From Sphingomonas sp. PAMC26645 (GTDB taxonomy: Bacteria > Pseudomonadota > Alphaproteobacteria > Sphingomonadales > Sphingomonadaceae), in assembly GCF_004795835.1 (NCBI RefSeq), contig NZ_CP039249.1, forward strand, positions 1,794,501-1,858,500: DNA of 64,000 nt, written 5' to 3'. Under the pieces are notes generated by a model. The model saw only the letters and a program-made list of their open reading frames with translations, did not search any database and was not told where the DNA came from. Made by a program: the position numbers and the translations under genes. Below are positions 24,794 to 33,877 of the stretch, piece after piece. The first letter of the stretch is position 1; each line of letters begins with the position of its first letter.

Positions 24794-25003
24794 TCAATGG
24801 CGAACCACGTCGGAGCCCGTTCGCAACTTAGTCCAGTCGCGTTCAACCTCGGCCATGATCCGCACCGCCTCGTCAGCCCCGAAGGTGCGCTGGAGGATGA
24901 TGCCGCCCGCCTTCATGAGCGCTGTTACTGCGTCGGCTGGATGGTCGGTCGCGTCGACTGCGACCCGCGCAAGTTGCTCTGCCAAGGTAGCTGGCGCGGT
25001 CAT
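24794..25003 (-). CDS. Small element protein of unknown function
   Basis: 69 aa (MTAPATLAEQLARVAVDATD). It is helical, with a hydrophobic face; the end is RDWTKLRTGSDVVRH. It overlaps the stop of the upstream primase-tail-like gene by 4 bp (ATGA), which supports it as real. No family. Confidence 0.55.
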   Translation of the reverse strand: MTAPATLAEQLARVAVDATDHPADAVTALMKAGGIILQRTFGADEAVRIMAEVERDWTKLRTGSDVVRH

Positions 25004-25470
25004 CGCTCGAACAATCCCAGGACACGCTGCGCCGCCTCCGCAGGGTTCGCCCGGTCGCCATTGGCAATGATCGCGTGGCGAAGGTCGAGCAACGCCGCGA
25101 GTGCTGCGTCAAGCTTGCTCAACAGCGGGCTCGCATCCGTCGTCGTCGTTGACTGTGGTGATCCGCGAAACGGGTTCGGCAGATTATCAGCAATGTCCGG
25201 GTAAGATGCGGCGAACCCGGCATCGACATAACGAACGCCGTTGCTCTGGATACGCCGATGGCCCGCCAATTCCATCTGCTGACGAAGAGCGCTGAAGGTC
25301 ATCGTCGGTTCGTCGTTCAACCTTGCCCACGCATGGTAGCTGTCCCAGAGTTCACGAGCGCGGATACGCGAGCCGCCCACGTGGCGGACAGATGACCGGT
25401 AGAAACGCTCAAACGGTGACGCGAGCGTGATCGGAAGGGGGCGTCCTTCCATGCGGAGGTCGTAAGACAT
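25000..25470 (-). CDS. Protein resembling the C-terminal wHTH of phage/plasmid primases
   Basis: 156 aa from the ATG at 25470 with GGAAGG upstream (MSYDLRMEGRPLPITLASPF). The segment FERFYRSSVRHVGGSRIRARELWDSYHAWARLNDEPTMTF resembles the helical tail found after D5/VirE-type helicase-primase domains, which binds DNA. Helicase Walker motifs are absent, so this is either a stand-alone DNA-binding protein or the remnant of a replication gene. It heads the minus-strand gene set, 470 bp from the right attachment repeat. Confidence 0.5.
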   Translation of the reverse strand: MSYDLRMEGRPLPITLASPFERFYRSSVRHVGGSRIRARELWDSYHAWARLNDEPTMTFSALRQQMELAGHRRIQSNGVRYVDAGFAASYPDIADNLPNPFRGSPQSTTTTDASPLLSKLDAALAALLDLRHAIIANGDRANPAEAAQRVLGLFER

Positions 25471-25942
25471 GTGTGCACCTTCCATTTTAGCAAGCCAAAG
25501 CATGGCAAATAACGGCGGAATTCAGCCGTTTTTTTGATTGAGTAGTTATGAAGAAGTAGAGTTTTGGAAGTAGTGGAAAGACAAATAGGGGTAGTCTCGT
25601 GCGCACATGCGCAGGCGCGCATGCGTACGAGGGCACCCCGCAAACCTATTCCACCCATTCCAAAGCCCCGGAAATCAGCCGTTTTCGTGGTTCCAAACGT
25701 GCTTCCAACCGGAAGCCGATGTACTTCCATTCTATCGCCGGGTCCGGGTCCGAACTCAGCCTTGAGTCCGGAAGTAAACTGCGAGCCGCTCGCCAACCGG
25801 GGTGCGGGGCGGGCGGTCCCAACGGCTCGCTCGCAAGCAAACCGACGGCGAAATAGTTCGCAGTCGGTCCGTAAGTCATTGAATTTCGGTGAGCCGTAAA
25901 TAGGCTGAAAAGTGCGAACTACCGCAGTTCTGTGGGACTTTG
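25471..25942. other. Right end of element without a supported gene
   Basis: 472 bp with lower GC than the flanks, including TTTTTTGATTGAG near 25530 and an alternating purine-pyrimidine patch of GCACATGCGCAGGCGCGCAT type near 25600. Short ORFs on both strands lack ribosome-binding sites. It probably holds the promoter of the minus-strand genes and perhaps a replication or repressor-binding region (inference). Confidence 0.5.
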
Positions 25943-26013
25943 GCGAGGATTTGCAGTCCTCTACGTCACCACTCCGCCATCGGGCCCCGATTGCGTGAAG
26001 GCGGCGCAAATGC
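25943..26013. repeat. Attachment site repeat, right (tRNA fragment)
   Basis: 71 bp identical to 15841-15911. It carries the first 44 nt of tRNA-Cys only, so it is a non-functional tRNA fragment, plus the original upstream flank. Beyond 26013 the sequence departs from the left copy. Confidence 0.93.
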
Positions 26014-26197
26014 TTCGTTTTTCCGCCGCGGTCAACCGGCAGTTGCGGTCCGCAGCGGAATAATCTGGTTATCCTCGACTCGCACGTCGCCGCAGGCGGT
26101 AAGCGTCGCGCGCTACCGCCCCCCGCCTCGTCCCTGGCCTCGTATCGTGACTCGCACACGTCAGCGTCTTTGCTTAGGGTTAAGTGCAACGACGCTA

Positions 26198-27241
26198 ATG
26201 AGTTTTGGGGGCGGGCGCTTGAAGACGGACAGGATTGCGGGCGGCACGAATACGACGGGTGTAGATGACGAGGTGTTCGCGATGCCGTCCGGCATGGCAA
26301 TCCGGTATGACCGGCCCGCTGCCGCGCTCGCCGACTATATCACCGGCTATCACGTCTATCGAACCGACACGGGGAGCGAAGCGGGGCAGGTCGACTGGTT
26401 CCTGCCGGCGACCGCCAACGTGCGGATCGCGATCGATGCGGGGCCGATCGCGGTCTCGATCGGTCGGCGAACCTATGATCCGCTGCCCGTGGCGAGCCTG
26501 TTCGGGCCGACCAACCAGGCGTTGAAGGCGGTCACGCATGGCGGCGTGATGATCGGCTTCGGGATCAGCGCGCTGGGATGGGCACGATTGTTCCGGCGAT
26601 CGGCCGGCGATTTCCGCAATCGCATCGTGCTGCTGGAAGACGTGCTCGGCAAGGCCTTCACACGCGATCTGGTAGCGGGCTTGCAGGGCGCGCCGGATGA
26701 TGCCGCCGTCGCGCCCATCCTAGATTCGATGTTGCTCGCGCGGCTGGGGCCGCCGCATGCCGATGCGCCGCAGATCCGGCAGTTGATGGAGATACTCGCG
26801 ACCGATGGCCCGACCGACATCGCGTCCGCCGCTGCACAACTCGACATACCGACGCACGCGCTGCGGCGATTGTCGGTGCGCCATTTCGGGTTTCCGCCCA
26901 AGATGCTCCTCTTGCGCGCACGGTTCCTGCGATCGTTCGTCCGGTTGATGATGGCCGGCGGCGAGGCGGATTATACGACGATCGACCGCTCCTATTTCGA
27001 TGCGTCGCATTTCCTGCGCGATTCGGCGACGTTCCTGGGAATGACCCCGCGGCGTTTCATGGCGCTGACCAAGCCGTTCCTGAAGGCAAGCCTGCGAGCG
27101 CGGAACGCAGTGCTGGGATCGCCGACGCAGGTGCTGCACGACATCGAAAAGGCGCCGGCCCGCGATGCGCAGCCGCGCGACTCGACCCGCGCGACGCAAC
27201 AGCGGGTCATTTCGCGGGACGGTTCCGCGATCGGGTGCTAA
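26198..27241 (+). CDS. AraC-like transcriptional regulator
   Basis: 347 aa from the ATG at 26198; TTG at 26219 or ATG at 26282 are possible later starts. The N-terminal region resembles the AraC ligand-binding domain (WFLPATANVRIAIDAGPIAVS). The C-terminal half has two helix-turn-helix units: DIASAAAQLDIPTHALRRLS and YFDASHFLRDSATFLGMTPR, the latter the conserved AraC second HTH. A C-terminal tail of about 50 residues is low complexity. The ligand is unknown. It lies next to the right end of the element and is presumably host DNA. Confidence 0.8.
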   Translation: MSFGGGRLKTDRIAGGTNTTGVDDEVFAMPSGMAIRYDRPAAALADYITGYHVYRTDTGSEAGQVDWFLPATANVRIAIDAGPIAVSIGRRTYDPLPVASLFGPTNQALKAVTHGGVMIGFGISALGWARLFRRSAGDFRNRIVLLEDVLGKAFTRDLVAGLQGAPDDAAVAPILDSMLLARLGPPHADAPQIRQLMEILATDGPTDIASAAAQLDIPTHALRRLSVRHFGFPPKMLLLRARFLRSFVRLMMAGGEADYTTIDRSYFDASHFLRDSATFLGMTPRRFMALTKPFLKASLRARNAVLGSPTQVLHDIEKAPARDAQPRDSTRATQQRVISRDGSAIGC

Positions 27242-27509
27242 GGACAGGCGCAGAGGTGTTGCCGGGATTTCTCGTGCGCCCTCGACGCCCCGTTCGCGGC
27301 ATCTCGGTGTCACACGGGCGGGCGGGGCGTCTCCCGGTCCCCCGCGGGCCCGCCGACGCCCCTGTGAATCGTGGCGAAATCCGACCAACCGATGCTTGGC
27401 GTTGCCGCGCCCACGCGATAACAGACGGACCATATCCGGCCGCGCGATATCGGAGCGATCCGAAACAAGTGTATTGCGTGGCTAAAACAGTTGTGCGACA
27501 GGATGCGCC

Positions 27510-28235
27510 ATGACGACGACGACTCTCGATACACCCTCGCTCGCTGCCGATACCCATGAGATCGGCGGGACTACCGTGTCCATGGCTCCTGCAACGTTCG
27601 ACACGATGCGTCACGCGATGGTGGCGAGCCAGTTGCGCACCAACGCGGTGAACGACCAGCGCGTCGTCGCGGCGATGGCACGCGTGCCACGCGAGGCATT
27701 CATGCCCGCCGACGTCCGCGCACTCGCATACCGCGACGCGACGATCCCGCTGGGACGTGGACGCTACGCCAACCTGCCGATGGCGACCGGCCGTCTGCTC
27801 ACCGAAGCCTATCTGACCGCGACCGACCGCGTCCTGCTGATCGGTGCCGCGACCGGCTATACCGCGGCGGTGCTGGCCGAGATCGTCGGCTCGGTCGTCG
27901 CGGTCGAAAGCGATCCTGCCTTGCTGGCGATTGCTCGGGAGGCACTTGCCGGAACCGGTAACGTCGAACTCGTCGAGGCACCGATGCAGGACGGCCACGC
28001 TGCCGGCGCGCCTTATGACGTGCTGATCGTCGACGGGGCGATCGAGACCGTGCCCGACGCGTTGATCGCGCAGGTCAAGTCGGGTGGTCGCGTCACCGCA
28101 GGGATCGCCGAGCGCGGGCTGACCCGGCTCGCATCGGGGCGCAAGACCGATGGCGGGTTTGCGCTCTCGGCGTTCGTCGATGTCGAATGCGTGAGCCTGC
28201 CTGGCTTCGACGCCCCCAAACCCTTCCGGTTCTGA
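27510..28235 (+). CDS. Protein-L-isoaspartate O-methyltransferase homologue
   Basis: 241 aa; AGGA lies six bases before the ATG at 27510, though ATG 27582 would fit other family members. The opening FDTMRHAMVASQLRTNAVND and the SAM-binding motif VLLIGAATGYTAAVLAEIVG match the family. The usual catalytic region appears as PLGRGRYANLPMATGRLL, differing from the classical IGYGQTIS. This divergent type is common next to tolC in alphaproteobacteria, and isoaspartyl repair by it is unproven. tolC follows after 10 bp. Confidence 0.88.
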   Translation: MTTTTLDTPSLAADTHEIGGTTVSMAPATFDTMRHAMVASQLRTNAVNDQRVVAAMARVPREAFMPADVRALAYRDATIPLGRGRYANLPMATGRLLTEAYLTATDRVLLIGAATGYTAAVLAEIVGSVVAVESDPALLAIAREALAGTGNVELVEAPMQDGHAAGAPYDVLIVDGAIETVPDALIAQVKSGGRVTAGIAERGLTRLASGRKTDGGFALSAFVDVECVSLPGFDAPKPFRF

Positions 28236-28245
28236 GCAGAAAACC

Positions 28246-29775
28246 ATGGCCCGCGCCGCACTTCTCCGCAGTCTGCTCCTGAGTGTTGCGCTGACGTATA
28301 GCGCTGCACCACTCCACGCGGAGACGCTGCGAGAGGCGCTGGTCAAGGCGTACAATACCAACCCGACGATCACGGCGCAGCGCGCTACCCTGCGCGCGAC
28401 CGACGAGAACGTGCCGATCGCCCGCGCGGCGGGGCTGCCGTCGGCTAACGCGACCGGCGATCTCACCGAATTCCTCGTCACCGGCCAAAACAACTTCCTC
28501 GCGCCGCCGCGTCAGGGCGTTGCGCGGGCGAACGTGTCGGTGCCGCTGTACCAGGGCGGGCAGGTCCGCAATTCGGTTGCCGCAGCGAAAACCCGTGTCG
28601 AGGGTGGCCGCGCGACGTTGCGGAGTACCGAAGCCGATTTGTTCACCAACGTCGTCGCGGCATACATGGACGTGATCCGCGACGAGGCGATCGTCGGCTT
28701 GAACACGCAGAACGTCCGCGTCCTCGACGTCAACCTCCAGGCCAGCCGCGACCGTTTCCAGGTCGGCGACCTGACCCGCACCGACGTGGCCCAGTCCGAA
28801 GCACGCCTCGCGCTTGCCCGCGCGCAGCTTCAGTCCGCACAAGCCAATCTGATATCCAGCCGCGAAAGCTATATCCAGTTGGTCGGGACGCCGCCGGGCA
28901 CGCTCGACACGCCGCCGACGCTGCCGCATCTGCCGGACAGTCCGGCCTCGGCCGTGACCGTCGCGATCGACAACAACCCGGCGCTGATCGCCGCCGCCAA
29001 GGAGCGGGACGCAAGCCGCTACGATGTCGGCGTCGCCCGTGCGAGCCGGCTTCCGCAGATCAGTGCGGTCGGTGGCGCGAGCTACACCAACTATCTCGGC
29101 TCGATCGCGTCGGTGCCCAACGACGTCAACCGCATCCCCAACGCCAACAAGGCGGTGCAGGCCGGGCTGTCGTTGACGTTGCCGCTGTTCCAGGGCGGGC
29201 GCCCCGCCGCGCAGGTTCGCCAGGCCGAGGCGTACCAGTCGCGCGCGATCGAGAACGTCACCGCAGCCGAGCGCAACGTGATCGCCCAGGCGCGTTCCGC
29301 CTATGCTTTCTGGCGCTCGTCGGAACAGGTGATCCAGTCGTCCGAAACCGCGGTCAACGCCAACAAGCTCAGCCTCGAAGGCGTCCGCGCCGAAAACAGC
29401 GTCGGGACGCGCACGATCCTCGACATCCTCAACGCCGAGCAGGAATTGCTCAACAGCCAGGTCACGCTCGTGACCGCGCGGCGCGATGCGTATGTCGCGG
29501 GCTTCGCACTGCTAGCCGCGATGGGCCAGGCCGAGGCGCGCGACCTCGGGTTGGACGGCGGCGTGCTCTACGATCCGGTCGCGAACTACAACCGCGTCCG
29601 CCACAAGATCTGGGATTTCGGTGGCGACGGCGAGCCGGTGCCGGTCGCCACCCGCACTGCGCAGTCGCCCGCGCAGAACGCCACGGTCCAGGCGCAGTAC
29701 GACCCGTTGCTCGATACGCCGGTTGACAGGAACCCCGCCTTGACGACAGGTAAGGACGCGCCGAGCCGCCAATAG
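28246..29775 (+). CDS. tolC: TolC family outer membrane efflux protein
   Basis: 509 aa. A signal peptide ends near AAPLHA (residues 1-25). Two OEP repeats follow, with VSVPLYQGGQVRN and LSLTLPLFQGGRPAAQVRQAEAY marking the beta-barrel strands. The long helices contain LQASRDRFQVGDLTRTDVAQSEARL and NSVGTRTILDILNAEQELLNSQVTLV. It forms the outer-membrane channel of tripartite efflux or type I secretion. A C-terminal tail of about 65 residues is Gln/Asn/Pro-rich and probably unfolded. It sits 10 bp after the methyltransferase gene. Confidence 0.95.
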   Translation: MARAALLRSLLLSVALTYSAAPLHAETLREALVKAYNTNPTITAQRATLRATDENVPIARAAGLPSANATGDLTEFLVTGQNNFLAPPRQGVARANVSVPLYQGGQVRNSVAAAKTRVEGGRATLRSTEADLFTNVVAAYMDVIRDEAIVGLNTQNVRVLDVNLQASRDRFQVGDLTRTDVAQSEARLALARAQLQSAQANLISSRESYIQLVGTPPGTLDTPPTLPHLPDSPASAVTVAIDNNPALIAAAKERDASRYDVGVARASRLPQISAVGGASYTNYLGSIASVPNDVNRIPNANKAVQAGLSLTLPLFQGGRPAAQVRQAEAYQSRAIENVTAAERNVIAQARSAYAFWRSSEQVIQSSETAVNANKLSLEGVRAENSVGTRTILDILNAEQELLNSQVTLVTARRDAYVAGFALLAAMGQAEARDLGLDGGVLYDPVANYNRVRHKIWDFGGDGEPVPVATRTAQSPAQNATVQAQYDPLLDTPVDRNPALTTGKDAPSRQ

Positions 29776-29801
29776 GGGCGCGCGGGGCTACGGGGTTTGG
29801 G

Positions 29802-30386
29802 ATGGTCCGGATGGGGGATGTCAACGGCGAGCCGTCGATGGAGGAAATCCTCTCGTCGATCAAACGCATCATCGCGGAAGAGGGCGATACGCCCGGCCGG
29901 TCGCGACGGCCTTCGCGCGCGACGTCCGCGCCGGTCGATCTGGATCCCGCCTATTTCGACGGCGACCATGACGACGACGAGATTCTCGAACTGAGCGACC
30001 CCATGCCCGATCGTACGCCGCGCCCGCCCAAGTCCCCGGTGCTCAATGCTGCCGATACCCCGCCCGAGCCACGCCACGCTGCGCCGCAAATGGCCCCCCA
30101 GATGACATCGCCAAAGCCCGCGCCGAGTGCCAAGCCGCAGCCGGCCACCGATGCCGCGGCCGAGCCGATCGTCTCGCGCCACACTGCCGCTGCAACACGC
30201 GCGCCGCTCGAGGCGTTGACGCGGATGATGGTAAAACCCGAGACAGGCAATGACGGCACGCTGGAAGGCCTGGTGCGCGAAATGCTCCGCCCGATGCTGC
30301 GCGAATGGATCGACGCCAACCTTCCCAACATGGTCGAGGACATGGTTTCGCGTGAGATCGCCAAGATCATGAACCAGCAGACCTAG
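29802..30386 (+). CDS. popZ: Polar organising protein PopZ (DUF2497)
   Basis: 194 aa; the ATG at 29811 (MGDVNGEPSMEEI) is an alternative start. The N-terminal MEEILSSIKRIIAEE helix binds client proteins, the middle is a Pro/Ala/Asp-rich disordered linker, and the C-terminal helices (TLEGLVREMLRPMLREWIDA, then DMVSREIAKIM) form the oligomerising region. PopZ condenses at cell poles and anchors ParB and kinases. It stands between tolC and valS. The presence of cckA in the same window fits the polar signalling system. Confidence 0.9.
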   Translation: MVRMGDVNGEPSMEEILSSIKRIIAEEGDTPGRSRRPSRATSAPVDLDPAYFDGDHDDDEILELSDPMPDRTPRPPKSPVLNAADTPPEPRHAAPQMAPQMTSPKPAPSAKPQPATDAAAEPIVSRHTAAATRAPLEALTRMMVKPETGNDGTLEGLVREMLRPMLREWIDANLPNMVEDMVSREIAKIMNQQT

Positions 30387-30452
30387 GCTCTCCAGTCACG
30401 GGCGCGGACGCGAGGCTGGTTTCCTCGCGTCGCGCTCGCTAAGGCTCGGCGC

Positions 30453-33401
30453 ATGAGCGAGCTTCCCAAAACCTTCGACCCTGCCTCCATCGAATCGCGC
30501 TGGTATGCGCATTGGGAGGCGAGCGGCCAGTTCCGCCCCGACCGGCCGAACGCCGAGCCCTGGACGATCGTCAACCCGCCGCCCAACGTCACGGGCAGCC
30601 TGCACATCGGCCACGCGCTCGATAACACGCTGCAGGACATCCTGACGCGCCACGCGCGGCTGAAGGGCAAGGACGCGTTGTGGGTGGTCGGCACCGATCA
30701 CGCGGGCATCGCGACGCAGATGGTGGTTGAGCGCCAGATGGGCGCGCTCAATCCCCCGCAGAAGCGCACGGACATGACGCGCGAAGAATTCGTCGCGAAG
30801 GTCTGGGCGTGGAAGGAAGAGAGCGGCGGCGAGATCACGCAGCAGCTCCGCCGGCTCGGCTGCTCGATGGACTGGGCGAACGAGCGCTTCACGATGGATG
30901 AGGGCTTCTCGAAGGCCGTCCTGAAAGTGTTCGTCGACCTCCACAAGGAGGGGCTGCTTTACCGCGACAAGCGTCTCGTGAACTGGGATCCGGGCCTCGG
31001 CACCGCGATCAGCGACCTCGAGGTCGAGACGCGCGAGATCAAGGGCAGCTTCTGGCATTTGCGCTATCCGCTCGAAGACGGATCGGGCTTCATCGAGGTC
31101 GCGACCACGCGGCCCGAGACGATGCTCGCCGACATGGCGGTGGCGGTGAACGCCTCCGACGAACGCTACATCGCGCTGATCGGCAAGCAGGTGAAGCTGC
31201 CGATCACCGGACGCCTGATCCCGATCATCGCCGACGACCATGCCGATCCGGAGCTGGGTTCGGGCGCGGTGAAGATCACGCCGGGCCACGACTTCAACGA
31301 TTTCGAGGTCGGCAAGCGGGCAGGGATGGCCGCCGGATCGATGCTCAACATGCTCGATGCGAAGGCGCGGGTGGTGCAGGTTTCGGACGGGCTGATCCCG
31401 GCCGAGCTGCTCGGGCTGACGACCGCGGAGGCGCGGAAAGCCGTGGTCGCGCGGCTGAAGGACGAAGGCTTCCTGATCGCACATGTCGACAAGGACGGCG
31501 AAGAGCATGACGCCGAGCCGCGCACGATCCAGACGCCGTATGGCGACCGCTCGGGCGTGGTGATCGAGCCGTGGCTGACCGACCAATGGTATGTCGACGC
31601 AAAGACGCTCGCGCAGCCGGCGATCGAGGCGGTGCGCACCGGCGCGATCGATATCGTGCCCAAGACCTGGGAGAAGACGTTCTTCAACTGGATGGAGAAC
31701 ATCCAGCCTTGGTGTGTGTCACGGCAGCTGTGGTGGGGGCATCGTATTCCGGCGTGGTTCGGGCCGACGCTTGCAACCAACGACCCAGACAATTCCGACT
31801 TGACGGCGGCTATTTCGGATAGAGCGTTCGTCGCACTGGACGAAGAAGAACTGAAACAGCAGCTGGCGGAATACTATGGGCCAGATCGAGAATTCGTTTT
31901 TCTCGAGACGGAGGACGATTATCTCGATTGGGATACTGCACTTTCCAGCAACTTTGCCCTTGCCGAGCAAAACCGGGGGAAGGTGCCAATTTACCGCGAC
32001 CCCGATGTGCTCGACACCTGGTTCTCGTCCGCCCTCTGGCCCTTCGCCACACTCGGTTGGCCCGAGGAGGGTGCCGTTCCCTCTCCCCTGCGGGGAGAGG
32101 GCCAGGGTAAGGGGCAGCCAAGCAGCGCAGCGCCCGGTACGACCCCTCACCCCGACCCTCTCCCCGCAGGGGAGAGGGAGCAGAAGCAGTTGGGCGGGCG
32201 CTACCCGAACGACGTGCTCATTTCCGGCTTCGACATCCTGTTCTTCTGGAACGCGCGGATGATGATGCAGGGGCTGCACTTCATGAAGGACGTGCCGTTC
32301 CGCACGCTCTACCTCCACGGCCTCGTCCGCGCGGCGGACGGCGCGAAGATGTCGAAGTCGAAGGGCAACGTCGTCAACCCGCTCGGGCTGATCGACACCT
32401 ACGGCGCCGACGCGCTGCGCTTCTTCATGGCCGCGATGGAGAGCCAGGGCCGCGACATCAAGATGGATGAGAAGCGAGTCGAGGGCTATCGCAACTTCGC
32501 CACCAAGCTGTGGAACGCAGCCCGGTTCGCACAGGCCAACGGCATCGTCGCCAGCACGACGCTGGAGGCACCGCGCGCCGAACTGGCGGTCAACAAGTGG
32601 ATCATCGCCGAGACGATCGCGACCGTCCAGACGGTCGACCTCGCGCTCGCCGACTACCGCTTCGACGGCGCCGCCAACGCGATCTACCAGTTCGCGTGGA
32701 GCCGGTTCTGCGACTGGTATCTGGAACTCATCAAGCCACAGATGGTCGGCGACGAGCGCGGCGTCATCGATGACGAATCGAAGGCGGTCGCAGGCTGGGT
32801 GCTCGACCAGATCCTGGTGCTGCTCCACCCGTTCATGCCGTTCATCACCGAGGAACTCTGGCACGCGATGGGCCCGCGCGATCACGACCTGATCGTCGCG
32901 AAATGGCCAATGGCGGACGCGCGCGCGCTCGATCCCGAGGCGAGCAAGGAAGTCGACTGGCTGATCCGCCTGGTTCAGGAAATCCGCACCGCACGGAATG
33001 AGTTGAACGTCCCGCCGGGCGCGCGCCTGCCGCTTCACGTCCGCGATGCGAACGCAGCGACCTTGGGGCGACTGGAGCGCCAGGCACCAGCGCTCGCGCG
33101 TCTCGCCCGCGTCACGCACGCCGACGGCGAAGCCACCGGCGGCGCGGCGCAGGTCGTGGTCGACGAAGCGACGTTCGTCCTGCCGCTCGAAGGCGTCATC
33201 GACCTCGACTCCGAACGCGCCCGCCTGACCAAGGCGATCGCAGCGGCAGAGAAGGAGCGCGACGCGCTGTCCGGTCGCCTAGGCAACGCCAGCTTCGTCG
33301 AACGCGCCAAGCCCGAAGCGGTGGAGAAGGCGAAGGCGGATCATGCCGACAAGGCTGCCGAAGCTGCGCGGTTGCAGGCGGCGCTCGGTCGCTTGGGCTG
33401 A
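30453..33401 (+). CDS. valS: Valyl-tRNA synthetase with two unusual insertions
   Basis: 982 aa, longer than the 870-950 usual for the family. The class I signatures are [15 protein letters not shown] (HIGH, near residue 50) and [10 protein letters not shown] (KMSKS). The editing domain and the C-terminal anticodon-binding domain are intact, and the tail ends in the coiled-coil arm. Between WWGHRIPAW and DTWFSS the protein carries an AT-richer extra segment of about 40 residues (31771-31985). After TLGWPE a 100-bp palindromic repeat (32079-32178) is read in frame. Both lie between conserved blocks and are probably surface loops. Confidence 0.96.
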   Translation: MSELPKTFDPASIESRWYAHWEASGQFRPDRPNAEPWTIVNPPPNVTGSLHIGHALDNTLQDILTRHARLKGKDALWVVGTDHAGIATQMVVERQMGALNPPQKRTDMTREEFVAKVWAWKEESGGEITQQLRRLGCSMDWANERFTMDEGFSKAVLKVFVDLHKEGLLYRDKRLVNWDPGLGTAISDLEVETREIKGSFWHLRYPLEDGSGFIEVATTRPETMLADMAVAVNASDERYIALIGKQVKLPITGRLIPIIADDHADPELGSGAVKITPGHDFNDFEVGKRAGMAAGSMLNMLDAKARVVQVSDGLIPAELLGLTTAEARKAVVARLKDEGFLIAHVDKDGEEHDAEPRTIQTPYGDRSGVVIEPWLTDQWYVDAKTLAQPAIEAVRTGAIDIVPKTWEKTFFNWMENIQPWCVSRQLWWGHRIPAWFGPTLATNDPDNSDLTAAISDRAFVALDEEELKQQLAEYYGPDREFVFLETEDDYLDWDTALSSNFALAEQNRGKVPIYRDPDVLDTWFSSALWPFATLGWPEEGAVPSPLRGEGQGKGQPSSAAPGTTPHPDPLPAGEREQKQLGGRYPNDVLISGFDILFFWNARMMMQGLHFMKDVPFRTLYLHGLVRAADGAKMSKSKGNVVNPLGLIDTYGADALRFFMAAMESQGRDIKMDEKRVEGYRNFATKLWNAARFAQANGIVASTTLEAPRAELAVNKWIIAETIATVQTVDLALADYRFDGAANAIYQFAWSRFCDWYLELIKPQMVGDERGVIDDESKAVAGWVLDQILVLLHPFMPFITEELWHAMGPRDHDLIVAKWPMADARALDPEASKEVDWLIRLVQEIRTARNELNVPPGARLPLHVRDANAATLGRLERQAPALARLARVTHADGEATGGAAQVVVDEATFVLPLEGVIDLDSERARLTKAIAAAEKERDALSGRLGNASFVERAKPEAVEKAKADHADKAAEAARLQAALGRLG
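32079..32178. repeat. Palindromic repeat, family D, inside valS
   Basis: 100-bp inverted repeat with ends CCCTCTCCCCTGCGGGGAGA and its complement. It is translated in frame in ValRS as a Pro/Gly-rich peptide ([15 protein letters not shown] onward) without a stop. Relatives occur between genes at 33407, 35401 and 36765. Confidence 0.9.
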
Positions 33402-33406
33402 CCTGC

Positions 33407-33513
33407 TCCCCTCCCGCCTGCGGGAGGGGTTGGGGGAGGGGCGTGCCCCAAGAAGCCGGACGCCAGTACGTACGTCGCACCCTCCCCTGACCCCTCCCGC
33501 AAGCGGGAGGGGA
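33407..33513. repeat. Palindromic repeat, family D, after valS
   Basis: Long inverted repeat of about 107 bp, arms TCCCCTCCCGCCTGCGGGAG type, starting 5 bp after the valS stop. It may also terminate valS transcription. Confidence 0.85.
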
Positions 33514-33550
33514 ATGCGTAGTGTAATTCGGTCTTACTCAAACCAAACAC

Positions 33551-33641
33551 CCGTCACCCTAACGAAAGCTGGGGTATCCCAGTGCTTAACCACACCCGCC
33601 ACCCGATAACCTGGACACCCCAGCTTTCGCTGGGGTGACGG
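33551..33641. repeat. Palindromic repeat, family E
   Basis: About 91 bp; ends ACGAAAGCTGGGG / CCCCAGCTTTCGCTGGGG within CGTCACC and GGTGACG borders. A single copy in this window. It differs from family C but shares the CGTCAnCC/GGnTGACG borders. Confidence 0.8.
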
Positions 33642-33686
33642 TTTGAGGCGGGGTGGCTCTGCCGTGCAGAGTATCCGACCACCTTC

Positions 33687-33743
33687 TTGTTCTCCCGCGA
33701 AGGCGGGAGCCCAGACTGGGTCCCCGCCTTCGCGGGGAAACAC
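33687..33743. repeat. Palindromic repeat, family A
   Basis: About 57 bp, TTCTCCCGCGAAGGCGGGAG arm and a CCCAGACTGGG centre, upstream of the MATE gene. Confidence 0.85.
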
Positions 33744-33877
33744 GGCCCGCTGGCATCGCGCGCGGGACCTACCGGCTTGTTCCGGAGTTCACTCCGCGGC
33801 TAGGCACTCGACATGACAGGGCGCCTGCCCGTTCGCCGGTATATGCCGGACCGAGTTCGGCCTGACGGAGAGACTGT

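Larger units (their letters stand above)
15841..26013. mobile_element. Integrated phage-like element or satellite in tRNA-Cys
   Basis: Bounded by perfect 71-bp direct repeats 10,102 bp apart. The integrase ends 68 bp from the left repeat. All recognised genes are on the minus strand. From right to left: primase-tail-like gene, small gene, HTH gene, protease/capsid fusion, tail chaperone, tape measure, gp10-like, hairpin-rich non-coding segment, unknown gene, possible regulator, HTH gene, integrase. Terminase, portal, tail fibre, lysis and repressor genes were not found. It is either a decayed prophage or a phage satellite carrying selected structural genes (inference). Confidence 0.92.

Noticed and set aside
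25564..25899. ORFs on both strands at the right end of the element (also 25646-25879)
   Set aside because: Pro/Arg-rich, no ribosome-binding site, no family; counted as non-coding.
25943..25986. Second tRNA-Cys
   Set aside because: Only the first 44 nt are present; it is the attachment-site fragment.
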